Source: Paragorgia papillata | Lineage: Eukaryota > Cnidaria > Anthozoa > Scleralcyonacea > Coralliidae | Reading direction: 5' to 3' | Assembly (NCBI GenBank): GCA_035771165.1 | Contig: JAWNZC010000003.1 | Location: 383,501-447,500, forward strand | Length of the DNA stretch: 64,000 bases | Shown: positions 43,816-53,687 of the stretch, piece after piece | Position numbering within the stretch: position 1 is the first letter of the stretch | Layout of the letters: each line of letters starts with the position of its first letter | Notes under the pieces: model-generated | Told to the model about the DNA's origin: nothing | Database searches by the model: none | The model's input: the letters and a program-made list of their open reading frames with translations, nothing else | Made by a program: the position numbers and the translations under genes

Positions 43816-43922
43816 CGATGCACAACGTGACGTGCATTACGTCACATAACGATATAATATGTGGAAATGTCTATTTAGTTGTAAGGAGTTCTCTGAATGT
43901 TCATAACAAATGTCATAAATAT

Positions 43923-45296
43923 TTACAAAGGAAGTAATCTAGTAAAGCACTTTGCGCAGGGTGGGATATGCTGTTGAGGATCTGGTGGAATTTGGTGATT
44001 GAAGGAAATAATCTTCCATCTCACCACCATCATCTCCGTCTCCCGATCGTCCACCACGCCATTCTTGATGAAAATTAAAGGTCGCTTAGTTGTACAGAAG
44101 ATTGGGGTGTCTTGGCAATGGGTTTTCGATGCAGGGAGGTGGACAATTTCTCCTTCTAGCATAAGCAACAAATTGTGCCACGGTATCACCTGAGGGCTGC
44201 AACGAAAATCATTGAGAAATTTGCATTCTGTATTCCAACCCACGCGAAAGTGCTGGAAGCTAGATTGCAGAATGTTTCGTAAAGCAACGTCAGTGCCTTA
44301 AGCATGAAAGTCTTTCCGCAATTAGCTGGGCCAACGATCATTACGTTACGGTGTTTGCCGCGTCCTTTCGTTAGCGATTCTTTTATTGCCTGACCAAACA
44401 TGGTTACATCAACGCCGTTTTGGTGAAGAAGTTGTTTGGCAGATTCGAGCCAAAGTCCATTGCACCCTACAGCACAATCGCCTTGCGATGCGTCGTAAAG
44501 CAGGTCTATGCGGGTTTTCTTCGAGCGCGCGATCTTTTCTTTAGCTCCTTTCATCTCCCACGTCGTGTTGAGTAATTCCCCTATAATTTTAGGTGACCTG
44601 CCGAGAATGAATTGTGCAAGGTCAATTTTCCCGTGTTCTTTCTGTTCTTGTGTAAGGGCATAGAGTTCAGTGTTTGACTGAATATTTTTCTCTAAAATAA
44701 TTTCGGAAACTTCAAACGGTGTCAGACACTTCTGTTTACCTCCTTTTATTCCTTTCCGTCGCTTCTTTCCTTTTCCTTTACTTGTCGAAGCGCCTTCCTC
44801 GCTACTTTTCTTCTTTCTCTTTCCCTTGTTTTGCTTCTGGGCGCTTGCATTGCTCGTTTTAGGTGTTTTAGCATTTCGGAGATCTGGGTGTCCAATGTTC
44901 AATGAAGTAGTTGTGGTGGACATTTGAGTAGTGGACAATGACACCAAAGGTTTTCTGCAAATACCTTTATGACAGCAGCCATCTTTGCACTTTATTTACC
45001 TTGACAGCCATGTGATAATGGTGACCACCATCGCTGTGGTTCTCTAAGCTACAACACCATTGAAGAACTTTACCCGACCCTTGAGTGAAGGAATCCACCA
45101 CAGCCTTTGCAAAATCTTTTCGAAGTGGAAACGTGTGTAAATTAGCTTGACTGTAGGTGAGAAGATAAACAGTTCTTGTTGCTGAAGAAATAATGGAGTT
45201 TTCATCCACGCTTTCATTCCCACTACTCGCTTCATTCAATCCGTCTGAAGGGCTAATACTTTCTATATCACTTTCATTCATGGAAATTGACTGCAT
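43923..45296 (-). pseudogene. Rep-like protein: HUH endonuclease and SF3 helicase, degenerate
   Basis: ATG at 45296. The N-terminal part has LLTYSQA (motif I region) and HHYHMAVK (HUH motif). It is followed by an in-frame TAA near 44967 and a frameshift; the segment that should hold the catalytic Tyr (YxxK) is missing. A Lys-rich linker (44880-44740) leads to the SF3 helicase: Walker A GPANCGKT near 44330, a frameshift near 44225, Walker B FLNDF, LEGEIVHLPA, the sensor segment TPIFCTTKRP, and a C-terminal Cys pair (CAKC), ending at 43923. The layout is that of CRESS-DNA virus Reps and parvovirus NS1. It faces the transposase inside element X. Such proteins nick origins and unwind them for rolling-circle or rolling-hairpin replication (family knowledge); this copy cannot work. 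Confidence 0.78.
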
Positions 45297-45588
45297 AACT
45301 ATACATCAATAATTGAGAAGTAAGTGAAGCAACGTTTCTCCACAGGAAATGAATGGTGAAAGAGGATATTTAGTGTATCCTTTGTATAGGTTTTGCATGC
45401 GCGCACGTCTTCCGGCGTAAACATGACATCGCAAGTGATGGCAATTTTCCCTGCAGATCAGAAATATTTACAAAAATTGTACACAAGTAGTTTCTGTAAT
45501 AATTCAATTGCAATATGTACATTTCCCCCCGATTCTGATTCATTTAAACAGAGGAAAAACAGTTTTGCTTCAATTTGATATTTTCAGA

Positions 45589-45839
45589 CAATCCTGGTCA
45601 AAATCACTCGGACACTTTGCCTTAAATGACATCTGAAATCAAATTTCCTTTGGAAAATCATTCACCCCGCTCCCCCCATGCAATGTTGATAAAAAATTGC
45701 ACTGAACATACGTTACATTTCATTTTCTAACCAACATTGAACGGGAGGAGTGGGGCGATGTTATTTCAACATAATCTTAGGAATTGATGCGCTTAAGTTC
45801 GTTTTACGCGACTGTCCGAGTGAATTTTGGCCAGGATTG
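45589..45839. repeat. right palindromic unit R of element X
   Basis: 251 bp, same orientation as unit L and about 93% identical by eye. It lacks one CGCTCCCCCC block of L. Preceded on its inner side by TATTTTCAGA, the complement of the sequence just inside L. Confidence 0.85.
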
Positions 45840-45841
45840 TA

Positions 45842-46076
45842 GCTGGAATTTGGAACGCTTCGGCAAGAAGAGGAAGGTGATTTTTTCAAAACGAAATTCG
45901 CTTTTGCATTCATCGTTTTCCATATTGTCAAGATTAAAATAAGAGTATTCATTGTATGGTAAATATAAATTTTTTGAGCTATAAACATCGCTCAAAAGAA
46001 AAAATTCTTCGTCAGATATTTTATTCTCGCAGTAACACTGAAGTAATACATTTCGGATGTCTTTAAATGAGGCCAT
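45842..46076 (-). pseudogene. Harbinger transposase, N-terminal part
   Basis: ATG at 46076 (MASFKDIRNVLLQCYC, then ISDEEFFLLSD and FNLDNMENDECKSEFRF), the usual N-terminal region of cnidarian-type Harbinger transposases. A frameshift lies near 45880. The shifted frame reads LPLLAEAFQIPA up to the X border and continues as RFRCPQGS at 27692. This junction is the evidence that X is one insertion in one gene. Confidence 0.75.
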
Positions 46077-46281
46077 GGCATTCGTAGTTGAATTGAACAG
46101 CCTTTGATAGAGGCGTATAAAATTAAGCGCCGTAGCAGGAACTGCCGACTGCGAACTTAATCATTTGAGTTTCGCGGGAAAACGCCGTAGTCATCCCAGT
46201 CCGTCTCGGTCAAAGTCGCCGTAGTAGCGCCGCGCTGTAACGAATCTTAAAGAACCTAAAAGGTTATACATTACTGCTGTT

Positions 46282-46670
46282 GTTCGAGCGAGGTTATGTC
46301 GAACGTTCGAGTACCGGTTGCGGCAACTGGCCATCCGAGAGAGAGTTTTATGTCGAAAGTATGCCAAGTACCGACTGCGGTAACATGTTATCTGAGAGAA
46401 ATAATTTGTCGAAAGTGTATGGGGACCGGATGAGATAACATCATCCGAGAGAGATTATTATGTCGAAAGTACATGAGGTCCAGATGAGGTCACATGCCAT
46501 CCGAGAGAGATTATTATGTCGAAAGTATGAGTACCTGATGAGGTAACATGTACATGCCATCCGAGAGAAATAATTTTGTCGAAAGTATATGAGTACCGGA
46601 CGAGGTAACATGCCATCCGAGAGAAATAATTTTGTTGAAAGTATATGAGCACCGGATGAGGTAACATGAG
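46282..46670. repeat. minisatellite, ~56-66 bp units
   Basis: Six to seven imperfect tandem copies of a unit with CATCCGAGAGA, ATAATT, TGTCGAAAGTAT, GAGTACCGGATGAGGT and AACATG. Starts just outside the right end of the Harbinger element. Frames crossing it are artefacts of the repeat. Confidence 0.9.
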
Positions 46671-47003
46671 TAGTAATACCTCCCCCCATCTGGTGGATTC
46701 ATAATTCATTAGGTAAATTGAATTTTTAATGAGCTCTGTCAATATCCTCCTCAGGCTCCTTTGAGACTCTCTAACCCTAACCCCATTATTTATGCTTATA
46801 TCATTATTTCTCAGGCCCCTTTGGGACATAGTAACCCTAACTTCCCCCCCTAAACCCTAGCTCTTACTCAACCCCCCGTGTAATACGTCATAACCGATAG
46901 CTCTCTGACTAATTTCCGAAGTTACGTCATTATCAAAAGGTACTTGACTGATGTTCCTTATAAGTAATAATAATTAAGTACACGTAGACGTTGAGAGCGT
47001 ATC
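46671..47003. other. non-coding
   Basis: Short CCCTAACC-type runs (46780-46860). No gene seen. Confidence 0.4.
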
Positions 47004-47384
47004 ATGGATATTATTGACGACGAATTAAAGAAAAATAACATTGATATTGATAAAGACACTCTGTTGTATTACCTTAAACATTGTCTAGAAGAACATCGAG
47101 TACTATTCGACAGCATCAGTGACAAAATACCCAGAATATGTCTTCAACACGTTTACGAAGAGATGAATCTTAACAATTTTGGTCAAATTATGGCTTATCT
47201 AACCCTAGTTCTTAAAGTAAGTGACTCCTGTGACGAAGAAACGATCAGAGAGGCTGTGAGAAGAACGATAAACGATTTGAGATGTATTGACTTGTCTAAA
47301 TACAAACGAAATAAAACTTTATCCCGATGGCTTGGTTCACTTCTTCTCAGACTGATATTTGCATACTTCCCTGTACATTATTGA
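47004..47384 (+). CDS. 126-residue helical ORF, possibly Bcl-2-like
   Basis: ATG at 47004, TGA at 47382. The protein is predicted mostly helical. NLNNFGQIMAYLTLVLKV resembles the BH1 pattern of Bcl-2 proteins (N-W/F-G-R/Q-I-x-A-x-L), preceded by a helix with DSISDKIPR at the BH3-like position and followed by a hydrophobic C-terminal stretch (WLGSLLLRLIFAYF) that could anchor in a membrane. No BH2 signature, and no homology could be tested. Flanked by a minisatellite and non-coding DNA; no neighbour suggests a role. It may be a small host or viral regulator or a chance ORF. Confidence 0.35.
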   Translation: MDIIDDELKKNNIDIDKDTLLYYLKHCLEEHRVLFDSISDKIPRICLQHVYEEMNLNNFGQIMAYLTLVLKVSDSCDEETIREAVRRTINDLRCIDLSKYKRNKTLSRWLGSLLLRLIFAYFPVHY

Positions 47385-49039
47385 TGTTAATGACTCATTA
47401 AAAACTCATTAGGATTTTAAACAAAAGAACGAGTCTGGGCCAGTCCGGGCGACGTCAGAGTTTAGACAAAGATATCCTGATTAATATGCGCGTAACCATA
47501 GAGAGTTGAACAACGTCACTTCGCTTCAGGGTTCCAAATGAGCTCAATTATACCTGGGAACCCCAAGTACAAGGTTTCTCAAATTTAGGCAAAAAAATTA
47601 AAAACTAGGCAAGCAGAAAGTATAAATTAGGTTGTCTAGTTTTAAAGCAATCCAGTGTAAAACATATCCAATATAAATTATAATGTCCATAGTTAGCAGA
47701 TTTTAATAGCTTTTTGTTCTATAATATCCTGCGTTTGTTTAATTTATTAATCCCAACACCATGCAACCCAACACCCTGACTCATCTTTATATGTCAACAC
47801 ATCCGCGTTGAAGACGTCATTGCCTTTCCGCTGCTAAGCTTGGAGTCTGGGGACGTCCTAGTTTTGGGTGCAGAAGACTGGAAACGTCCCAGTTTTTGTC
47901 AATTCTAGGACGTTCTCAGTACGCAAAAAAAAAATAGGACGTTCTCAGACTCCCTACTCCTTCTCCACCTAGAAAACTAGGCCGCTCTCAGGCCTTTACG
48001 TCTCGCTCTGACTCTCCGCGCTTTGCATTGAATAAATATCATTGTTTACCCGTCCTTGGTCCGCAGATGTAAGATGTTCTTTATTTTGAGGTTATTGAAT
48101 AAGGAATGGATTTACATGTTTATATTGAGTAATCTGCGAAATATTATTATACTTTGGTGCATTTCAGATGCAGTAGACAAGTATTTGCGTGGATGAAGTA
48201 CATCTTAATTCACCTCTTGTCTTAAATGACTCGGTAGTCACTAGTCATCTCTACCTGCCTACGACCGATAACTGGACAGAATAACCACTGTTATTCCATT
48301 TTCCACGATTTTAATATGCCATAGCACTACAAAACTGTTCTTGCCACATTGGCATTCATTATAGTTTAATGTAGTAGAATCCCGCTATAAGCTATTTCGC
48401 ATTCACTGATTCGTTTTCAGTTCAAGATAGCGAGTGTTTCGAGGTCACTATTCTATTATCGCAAACAGTCTGACAGATGGGAAATATAATAATTCAAAGC
48501 TCCAAAAGAGCACTTAAAATCCTTGACAATGACAGCGAGACAGACATGCTTTTATCGCATTTTCTATTATAATCTAGCATTTGGTCGGTGGATGTTAGAC
48601 ATTGATGCTTGCGCAGTCAGTGCGCGTGAAAAAGGTACGATTACCTGCTATGTTTTACGCATACAAGACAAGTACAATACTGGGATAGACGACCTTTGGT
48701 TTATAATCTTAAAATATGTGTCACTGTAGAATGGCCGGAAGCGTGGGATCAGCGTTAATGCCTACTTGCTGACTGATAAAAGAAGGTTTTCCTGCGTATT
48801 TTCTGCGTAACAATTTTCTCTGTTTTTCTTGAGGCACTATGAATTGTTATTTAATAACAAAACCCCATAAATTTAGAAGAGGGTCGCGATAACGCAATTC
48901 ATTTATTTCTGGATTAGATACATGTAGTAAATTTTGTTTTGTCTCGCACTTCTAACAATGTCAAATAGGTTCACGCCTCGTTGACCATAAGAGACCGAAA
49001 TCTGACGCAATGTGAAAGTAAGCAAGTGCTTAGGGCTAT
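47385..49039. other. non-coding stretch
   Basis: Repeated TAGGACGTTCTCAG-like blocks near 47900-47955. Nothing else recognised. The last 4 bp (CTAT, 49036-49039) are one copy of the target duplication of the next element. Confidence 0.4.
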
Positions 49040-49168
49040 TGTTACGGATATGCCTATCCTATTCCTAAGACAGTTAATTAACTAGACGTTATACTTATTT
49101 GATCACTGAACTTATCTTTATTGGCATGAGTCAGCTATGATGTCATTTAGTAATTACGTAAATACAGT

Positions 49169-49698
49169 TGTTACGGATATGCCTATCCTAAGACAGTTAA
49201 TTAACTAGGCGTTATTTGATCACTGAACTACTTAATAAGTACTTGTAACCAATTAGTAAATACTTATGACTTGGCATGAGTCAGCTATGATGTCATTTAG
49301 TAATTACGTAAATATATTATATATAGAATGAAGTATGTTACTATAATTATATACTCTAGAAACTATATAAGCAGCCATCGAACATATATCAGGCATGCAT
49401 ATGTATGAGAGTGAGCTATATGTATCAAAGTGGTTACGAAGTCAGTCCTGGAGTTCCTGCCGTTGGTTTTATTATTCCTTCCTTTTCAAGTCCATACGGA
49501 TTGTTAACCTGTGCCGGAATATCCTATTGACTGTTTCGTTGTGTGCAGACGACAGATAAGTTTCTGAACTTTAGTTTAGTTTTAATCTTTATAGACATTT
49601 TCAATATCTGTTCTAAGTTTCTTATTAATTAAATAAATTATTGTAAAAACCAAACAGCTGAGGTTACACTTTTTGTTGCGTATAGCGGTCACGTAACA
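49169..49698 (+). repeat. 5' LTR of Gmr1-like copy 2
   Basis: TGTTACG...CGTAACA, 530 bp, with a TATATAAG box near 49365 and AATAAA near 49632. Confidence 0.95.
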
Positions 49699-49700
49699 AT

Positions 49701-49718
49701 TGGGGGCTCAGGCGGGAA
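49701..49718 (+). promoter_or_regulatory. putative primer-binding site, tRNA-Pro-like
   Basis: TGGGGGCTC starts 2 bp after the LTR. These nine bases equal the start of the tRNA-Pro primer-binding site known from murine leukaemia virus; the following bases (AGGCGGGAA) match poorly. Confidence 0.45.
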
Positions 49719-49875
49719 CGTATACGTTTGTCTCTCGGGAAAGTATACGTTAGTGTCTCGGGAATGTGTACGTTAGTGTCCGGGGAATTTCATTCAAATC
49801 AAAGTTCGGTAACTTTTGATATTTTTTTATTCGGAGGTAAATTTCGAATTTGTGTGAGCTCAGCTGTTTGATAAA

Positions 49876-52800
49876 ATGTCAGAATTTAAACCTGAGCAGT
49901 TTATGTTAGAGCCTGATCAAGAGGTTTTTAATAAATTGAGAAAGGATGACCTGATCTCATTAGGTAATCATTTAAGCATAGAGGTAAAAAGTTCTATGGT
50001 AAAGAAGGAGATGCAAAAGACAATTATGGAACACTTAGTTAAATCAGAATACTTTGAGGAAAGTGTTTTAAATTTGTATAAGAATCCCGATGCAAATCCA
50101 GAAATAGAAATAGAAAGAATGAGGTTTGCAATGGAAGCAGAAAAAATGAAATTGGAATATAGAGAAAGGGAAAGAGAAAGAGAAGAGAGATTAGAAAAGC
50201 AGAAATTTGAGTTGGAAATGAGAAAAATAGAGTTGCAAGAAAAATTGGGATCTGTTCATACTGGAACCAAACTAGATTCGAGTTTTGATGTTACTAAGCA
50301 CATTAGAATGGTTCCACCTTTCCAGGAACGGGATGTCGATAAGTATTTTTTACATTTTGAAAAAATAGCCGAAAATCTTAAGTGGCCCAAAGAAAATTGG
50401 ACCATGTTATTGCAAAGTGTTTTAGTTGGAAAAGCTCGTGATATTTACGCACAGCTTTCGTTAGATATAGCTTCGGAATACGATACCGTTAAGGAATTGA
50501 TTCTTAAGGGGTACGAGTTGGTCCCTGAGGCATATCGTCAAAAATTTAGAAATTTTGAAAAAACGGGTAGGCAGACCTATTTCGAATTCGCTAGAGAAAA
50601 AGAGCAACTGTTTGATCGCTGGTGTGCCTCCCAAAAATCCGATAAGGAATATGACCAATTGAGACAATTGATTTTGATTGAAGAGTTTAAAAGATGCATT
50701 CAAAGTGATATATGCGTATTTCTAAATGAACAAAAGGCGACAACCTTAACAGCTGCCGTGCGTTTGGCCGACGATTTCATTTTAACACATAAGGTTTCAT
50801 TCACAAGTAAGGCGCCACAGTCTTGGTCTTTTCGAGGTAATAATTCTTCATCATTTGATAGCAAGCGTGTGTTTGGTGCTAAGAACCTGTCAAAGGAATA
50901 TTCAGACAATTTTAATCCTGACGCAAAAAACTCCAAACCACCCACTGCTAGATTTGAACCACCTTCTCAAGGCAAGCCTTCAAACTCTCCTTTTAACAAC
51001 ATAGTTTGTAGTTATTGTAGAAAGAATGGTCATGTAATATCAGATTGCTACAAATTGAAACGGAGACAACAAGAGCAAGGTGAAGTAAAACCCAATGGCT
51101 GTACTTCAAAACAGTCCATGCGTGACAATGTGCAAGACACATCTGTCATTAAGCCACTTCCTTCTCTTAACTGTGAGGTTAAGTCCTCTTTTGACCCTAT
51201 TATGGAAGTCTTTCAACCATTTATTCATAATGGTTTCATATCACTTACAAGTGATCTGTCAAAAACAGTTCCTATTAAAATTTTAAGAGATACTGGGGCT
51301 TCCCAATCTCTTTTGTTGGCAGATACTTTACCATTTTCTCAGGAGTCTTACTCTGGTAAGAATGTTTTGATTAGAGGAGTTAATTCTGATACGTTCAGTT
51401 CTCAACAATTACACAAAGTCAATTTGTCGTCAGACCTAGTGTCTGGTACCGTTCTATTGGGTATTAAAAGGACTTTACCATTCGAGGGAATTCATCTACT
51501 TCTCGGCAATGACCTTGCAGGCGAGAAGGTAGTCATTAACCCAATTTTGACTGATAAACCGTGTGTAAATCAAACTCCTGATCCTATTGAGCGAGAAATT
51601 TCAGATTTATATCCCGCATGTGCGGTAACTCGAGCCATGCGTAAGCAGAAGCAATTAGAACATGACGCTAGTGAAGACGTCATCGATATGTCAGACACCT
51701 TTCTTGGCCAAGCTTTCGAAGGCGTTAATTCAACATCTGAATCGTCTCAGGCAACCTTTTCAAAGCCAAATCTTATTAATGCACAACAAAATGATCCTGA
51801 GATCTCTGTCTTATTTCATAAAGCAGTTGACGAGGCCGAAATTGCAAAGAATCCGGTCTGCTACTTTATTAAAAACGATATTTTAATGAGAAAGTGGAGA
51901 CCGCCTGATGTTTCGGCAGACGAGGAGTGGTGTGTCAGATATCAGATCGTTGTGCCAAAGACCTACCGTTCTGACATACTTAGCCTAGCGCATGAAACCC
52001 CCCTTTCTGGCCATTTAGGTGTTACCAAAACCTATCTCAAAATTCTGAGTCATTTCTACTGGCCTAATCTTAGACAAGATGTAGTGCAATTTTGTAAAAC
52101 TTGCCACACTTGTCAGGTTGTTGGGAAACCAAATCAGGTGAATCCAAAAGCCCATTTACAGCCAATTCCAGCCTTCGAGGAGCCGTTTAGTAGAGTAATT
52201 GTAGATTGTGTTGGCCCATTACCTAAGACTAAGGCAGGCAATCAATATCTGTTGACCATTATGTGCGCTTCTACAAGGTTCCCTGAAGCTATACCTTTGA
52301 GAAATATTAAGGCAAAAACCATTGTTAAGGCCTTAATTAAATTCTTCACTTTAGTTGCCAAAATAAGTTGTATTTCAGAGTTTCCTAGACCTTCGTCAAA
52401 GAAACAGTTGATGCGTTTCCTGGGTATGGCTGGTTATTACAGAAAGTTCTGTCCAAATTTCTCCACCATCACTGAGCCTTTGACTCAGTTACTTCGCAAG
52501 AACGCTAAATATATTTGGACAGATCAATGTGAACTGGCGTTTGGAAATCTTAGAGCCATGTTGAGAAGTGCTCCCGTTCTGTCAGCTCCAGATTTCAACC
52601 ATCCATTTAAGTTAGCTGTGGATGCAAGTGATGTAGCTGCTGGTGCTGTTTTGCTCTAAGAAGATGAAGACGGGATTGACCATTCGGTGTGCTATTTTTC
52701 CAGAAAGTTCAACAAACACCAGAGAAACTATTCGACAATCGAAAAGGAATGTTTAGCTCTGGTTTTCGCTTTACAGCATTTCGAAGTTTATGTCTCTTCC

Positions 52801-52967
52801 TCAAGTCTGCCGATCGTTGTATTCAGTGATCATAATCCTTTGGTATTCCTCCACAAGCTGAAGAACAAGAATCAACGCCTATTGAATATATACAAGAATA
52901 TAATTTGGAAATCAGACATATTAAAGGAAAAGACAATTTGATTGCGGACTGTCTTTCTAGGCCATAG
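49876..52967 (+). pseudogene. gag-pol of Gmr1-like copy 2, deleted for integrase core and RT
   Basis: ATG at 49876 follows a leader of about 180 bp. Gag: a charged coiled coil (residues ~75-125), then a capsid-like region (VPPFQERDVDKYF to ADDFILTHK). A CCHC knuckle (CSYCRKNGHVISDC) follows, then an aspartic protease with DTGAS near 51290 and the integrase H2C2 zinc finger (HETPLSGHLG to CKTCHTC). The integrase core starts, but 523 codons present in copy 1 (its bases 216-1784) are missing at about 52357. The frame is kept and resumes at the end of RT. RNase H is cut by CAA to TAA at 52657-52659, and a later small indel near 52883 breaks the tail. The pol end is at 52967. Confidence 0.92.
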
Positions 52968-53038
52968 ACATGGTTAAACATTTTATATTCTAAAAAAGAA
53001 AGTTCTATCAAACTTCTTTTTTTCTTTAAGAGGGAGGG

Positions 53039-53568
53039 TGTTACGGATATGCCTATCCTAAGACAGTTAATTAACTAGACGTTATTTGATCACTGAACTA
53101 CTTAATAAGTACTTGTAACCAATTAGTAAATACTTATGACTTGGCATGAGTCAGCTATGATGTCATTTAGTAATTACGTTAATATATTATATATAGAATG
53201 AAGTATGTTACTATAATTATATACTCTAGAAACTATATAAGCAGCCATCGAACATATATCAGGCATGCATATGTATGAGAGTGAGCTATATGTATCAAAG
53301 TGGTTACGAAGTCAGTCCTGGAGTTCCTGCCGTTGGTTTTATTATTCCTTCCTTTTCAAGTCCATACGGATTGTTAACCTGTGCCGGAATATCCTATTGA
53401 CTGTTTCGTTGTGTGCAGACGACAGATAAGTTTCCGAACTTTAGTTTAGTTTTAATCTTTATAGACATTTTCAATATCTGTTCTAAGTTTCTTATTAATT
53501 AAATAAATTATTGTAAAAACCAAACAGCTGAGGTTACACTTTTTGTTGCGTATAGCGGTCACGTAACA
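53039..53568 (+). repeat. 3' LTR of Gmr1-like copy 2
   Basis: Preceded by the purine tract AGAGGGAGGG (53029-53038). 530 bp, followed by the CAGT duplication. Confidence 0.95.
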
Positions 53569-53687
53569 CAGTATAAATACAATGAAGTATGTTACTAAAA
53601 TTATATACTCTAGAAACTATATAAGCAGCCATCGAACATCAACATTTCTCAGCCTCAGGTATGCATAAATAGCAGTCACGTAACACT

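Larger units (their letters stand above)
27693..45839. mobile_element. element X: Tc1-like transposase plus Rep (HUH/SF3), palindromic ends
   Basis: Bounded by TA at 27691-27692 and 45840-45841. Removing 27693-45839 and one TA rejoins the two halves of the Harbinger transposase in frame, which defines the borders to the base. Each end is a palindromic unit (L and R), both in the same orientation. Just inside them the sequence reads TCTGAAAATA on the left and its complement TATTTTCAGA on the right. Genes: a Tc1/mariner-type transposase (plus, split by Q) and a Rep-like gene (minus), converging on a spacer with six copies of an 11-mer. Without Q the element is about 4.1 kb. Confidence 0.8.
20382..46251. 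mobile_element. PIF/Harbinger transposon, now 25.9 kb because of nested insertions
   Basis: The outer ends match as inverted repeats for about 36 bp (20382-20417 against 46251-46216, roughly 30 of 36 identical), both beginning TTTAA. Inside are the two genes expected of Harbinger elements, arranged tail to tail: a Myb/SANT-like gene (20821-21429, plus) and a DDE transposase (minus) whose N-terminal part lies at 46076-45842 and C-terminal part at 27692-26776. Element Y sits between the genes; element X splits the transposase. Removing X rejoins the transposase at codon resolution, which ties the two distant halves to one element. The target duplication is ambiguous because the flanks read TTAA on both sides. 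Confidence 0.8.
49169..53568 (+). mobile_element. Gmr1-like LTR retrotransposon copy 2, complete ends, inactive
   Basis: 5' LTR 49169-49698, 3' LTR 53039-53568, 4-bp target duplication CAGT (49165-49168, 53569-53572). Total 4,400 bp. The LTRs are 530 bp each and differ at three positions by my reading, so the insertion is young. The internal region carries gag, protease and a pol with a large in-frame deletion. It could move only if another copy supplied its proteins. Confidence 0.93.
49040..53685 (+). mobile_element. internally deleted solo LTR, split by a full element
   Basis: Left piece 49040-49168 begins TGTTACGG; right piece 53569-53685 ends CGTAACA. They are flanked by CTAT on both sides (49036-49039, 53686-53689). 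Together they make an LTR of about 242 bp against 530 for the full LTR. It is the target of the element at 49169-53568. Confidence 0.85.

Noticed and set aside
43923..45296. Rep gene as a Helitron protein
   Set aside because: The helicase is SF3 (GPANCGKT type), not the PIF1-like helicase of Helitrons, and X is in a TA duplication, which Helitrons do not make.
46441..46829. Minus-strand ORFs with repeated peptides
   Set aside because: They arise from reading through the minisatellite; no domain or conserved start.
48523..48729. 68-codon ORF
   Set aside because: No domain, no context and composition like the surrounding non-coding DNA.
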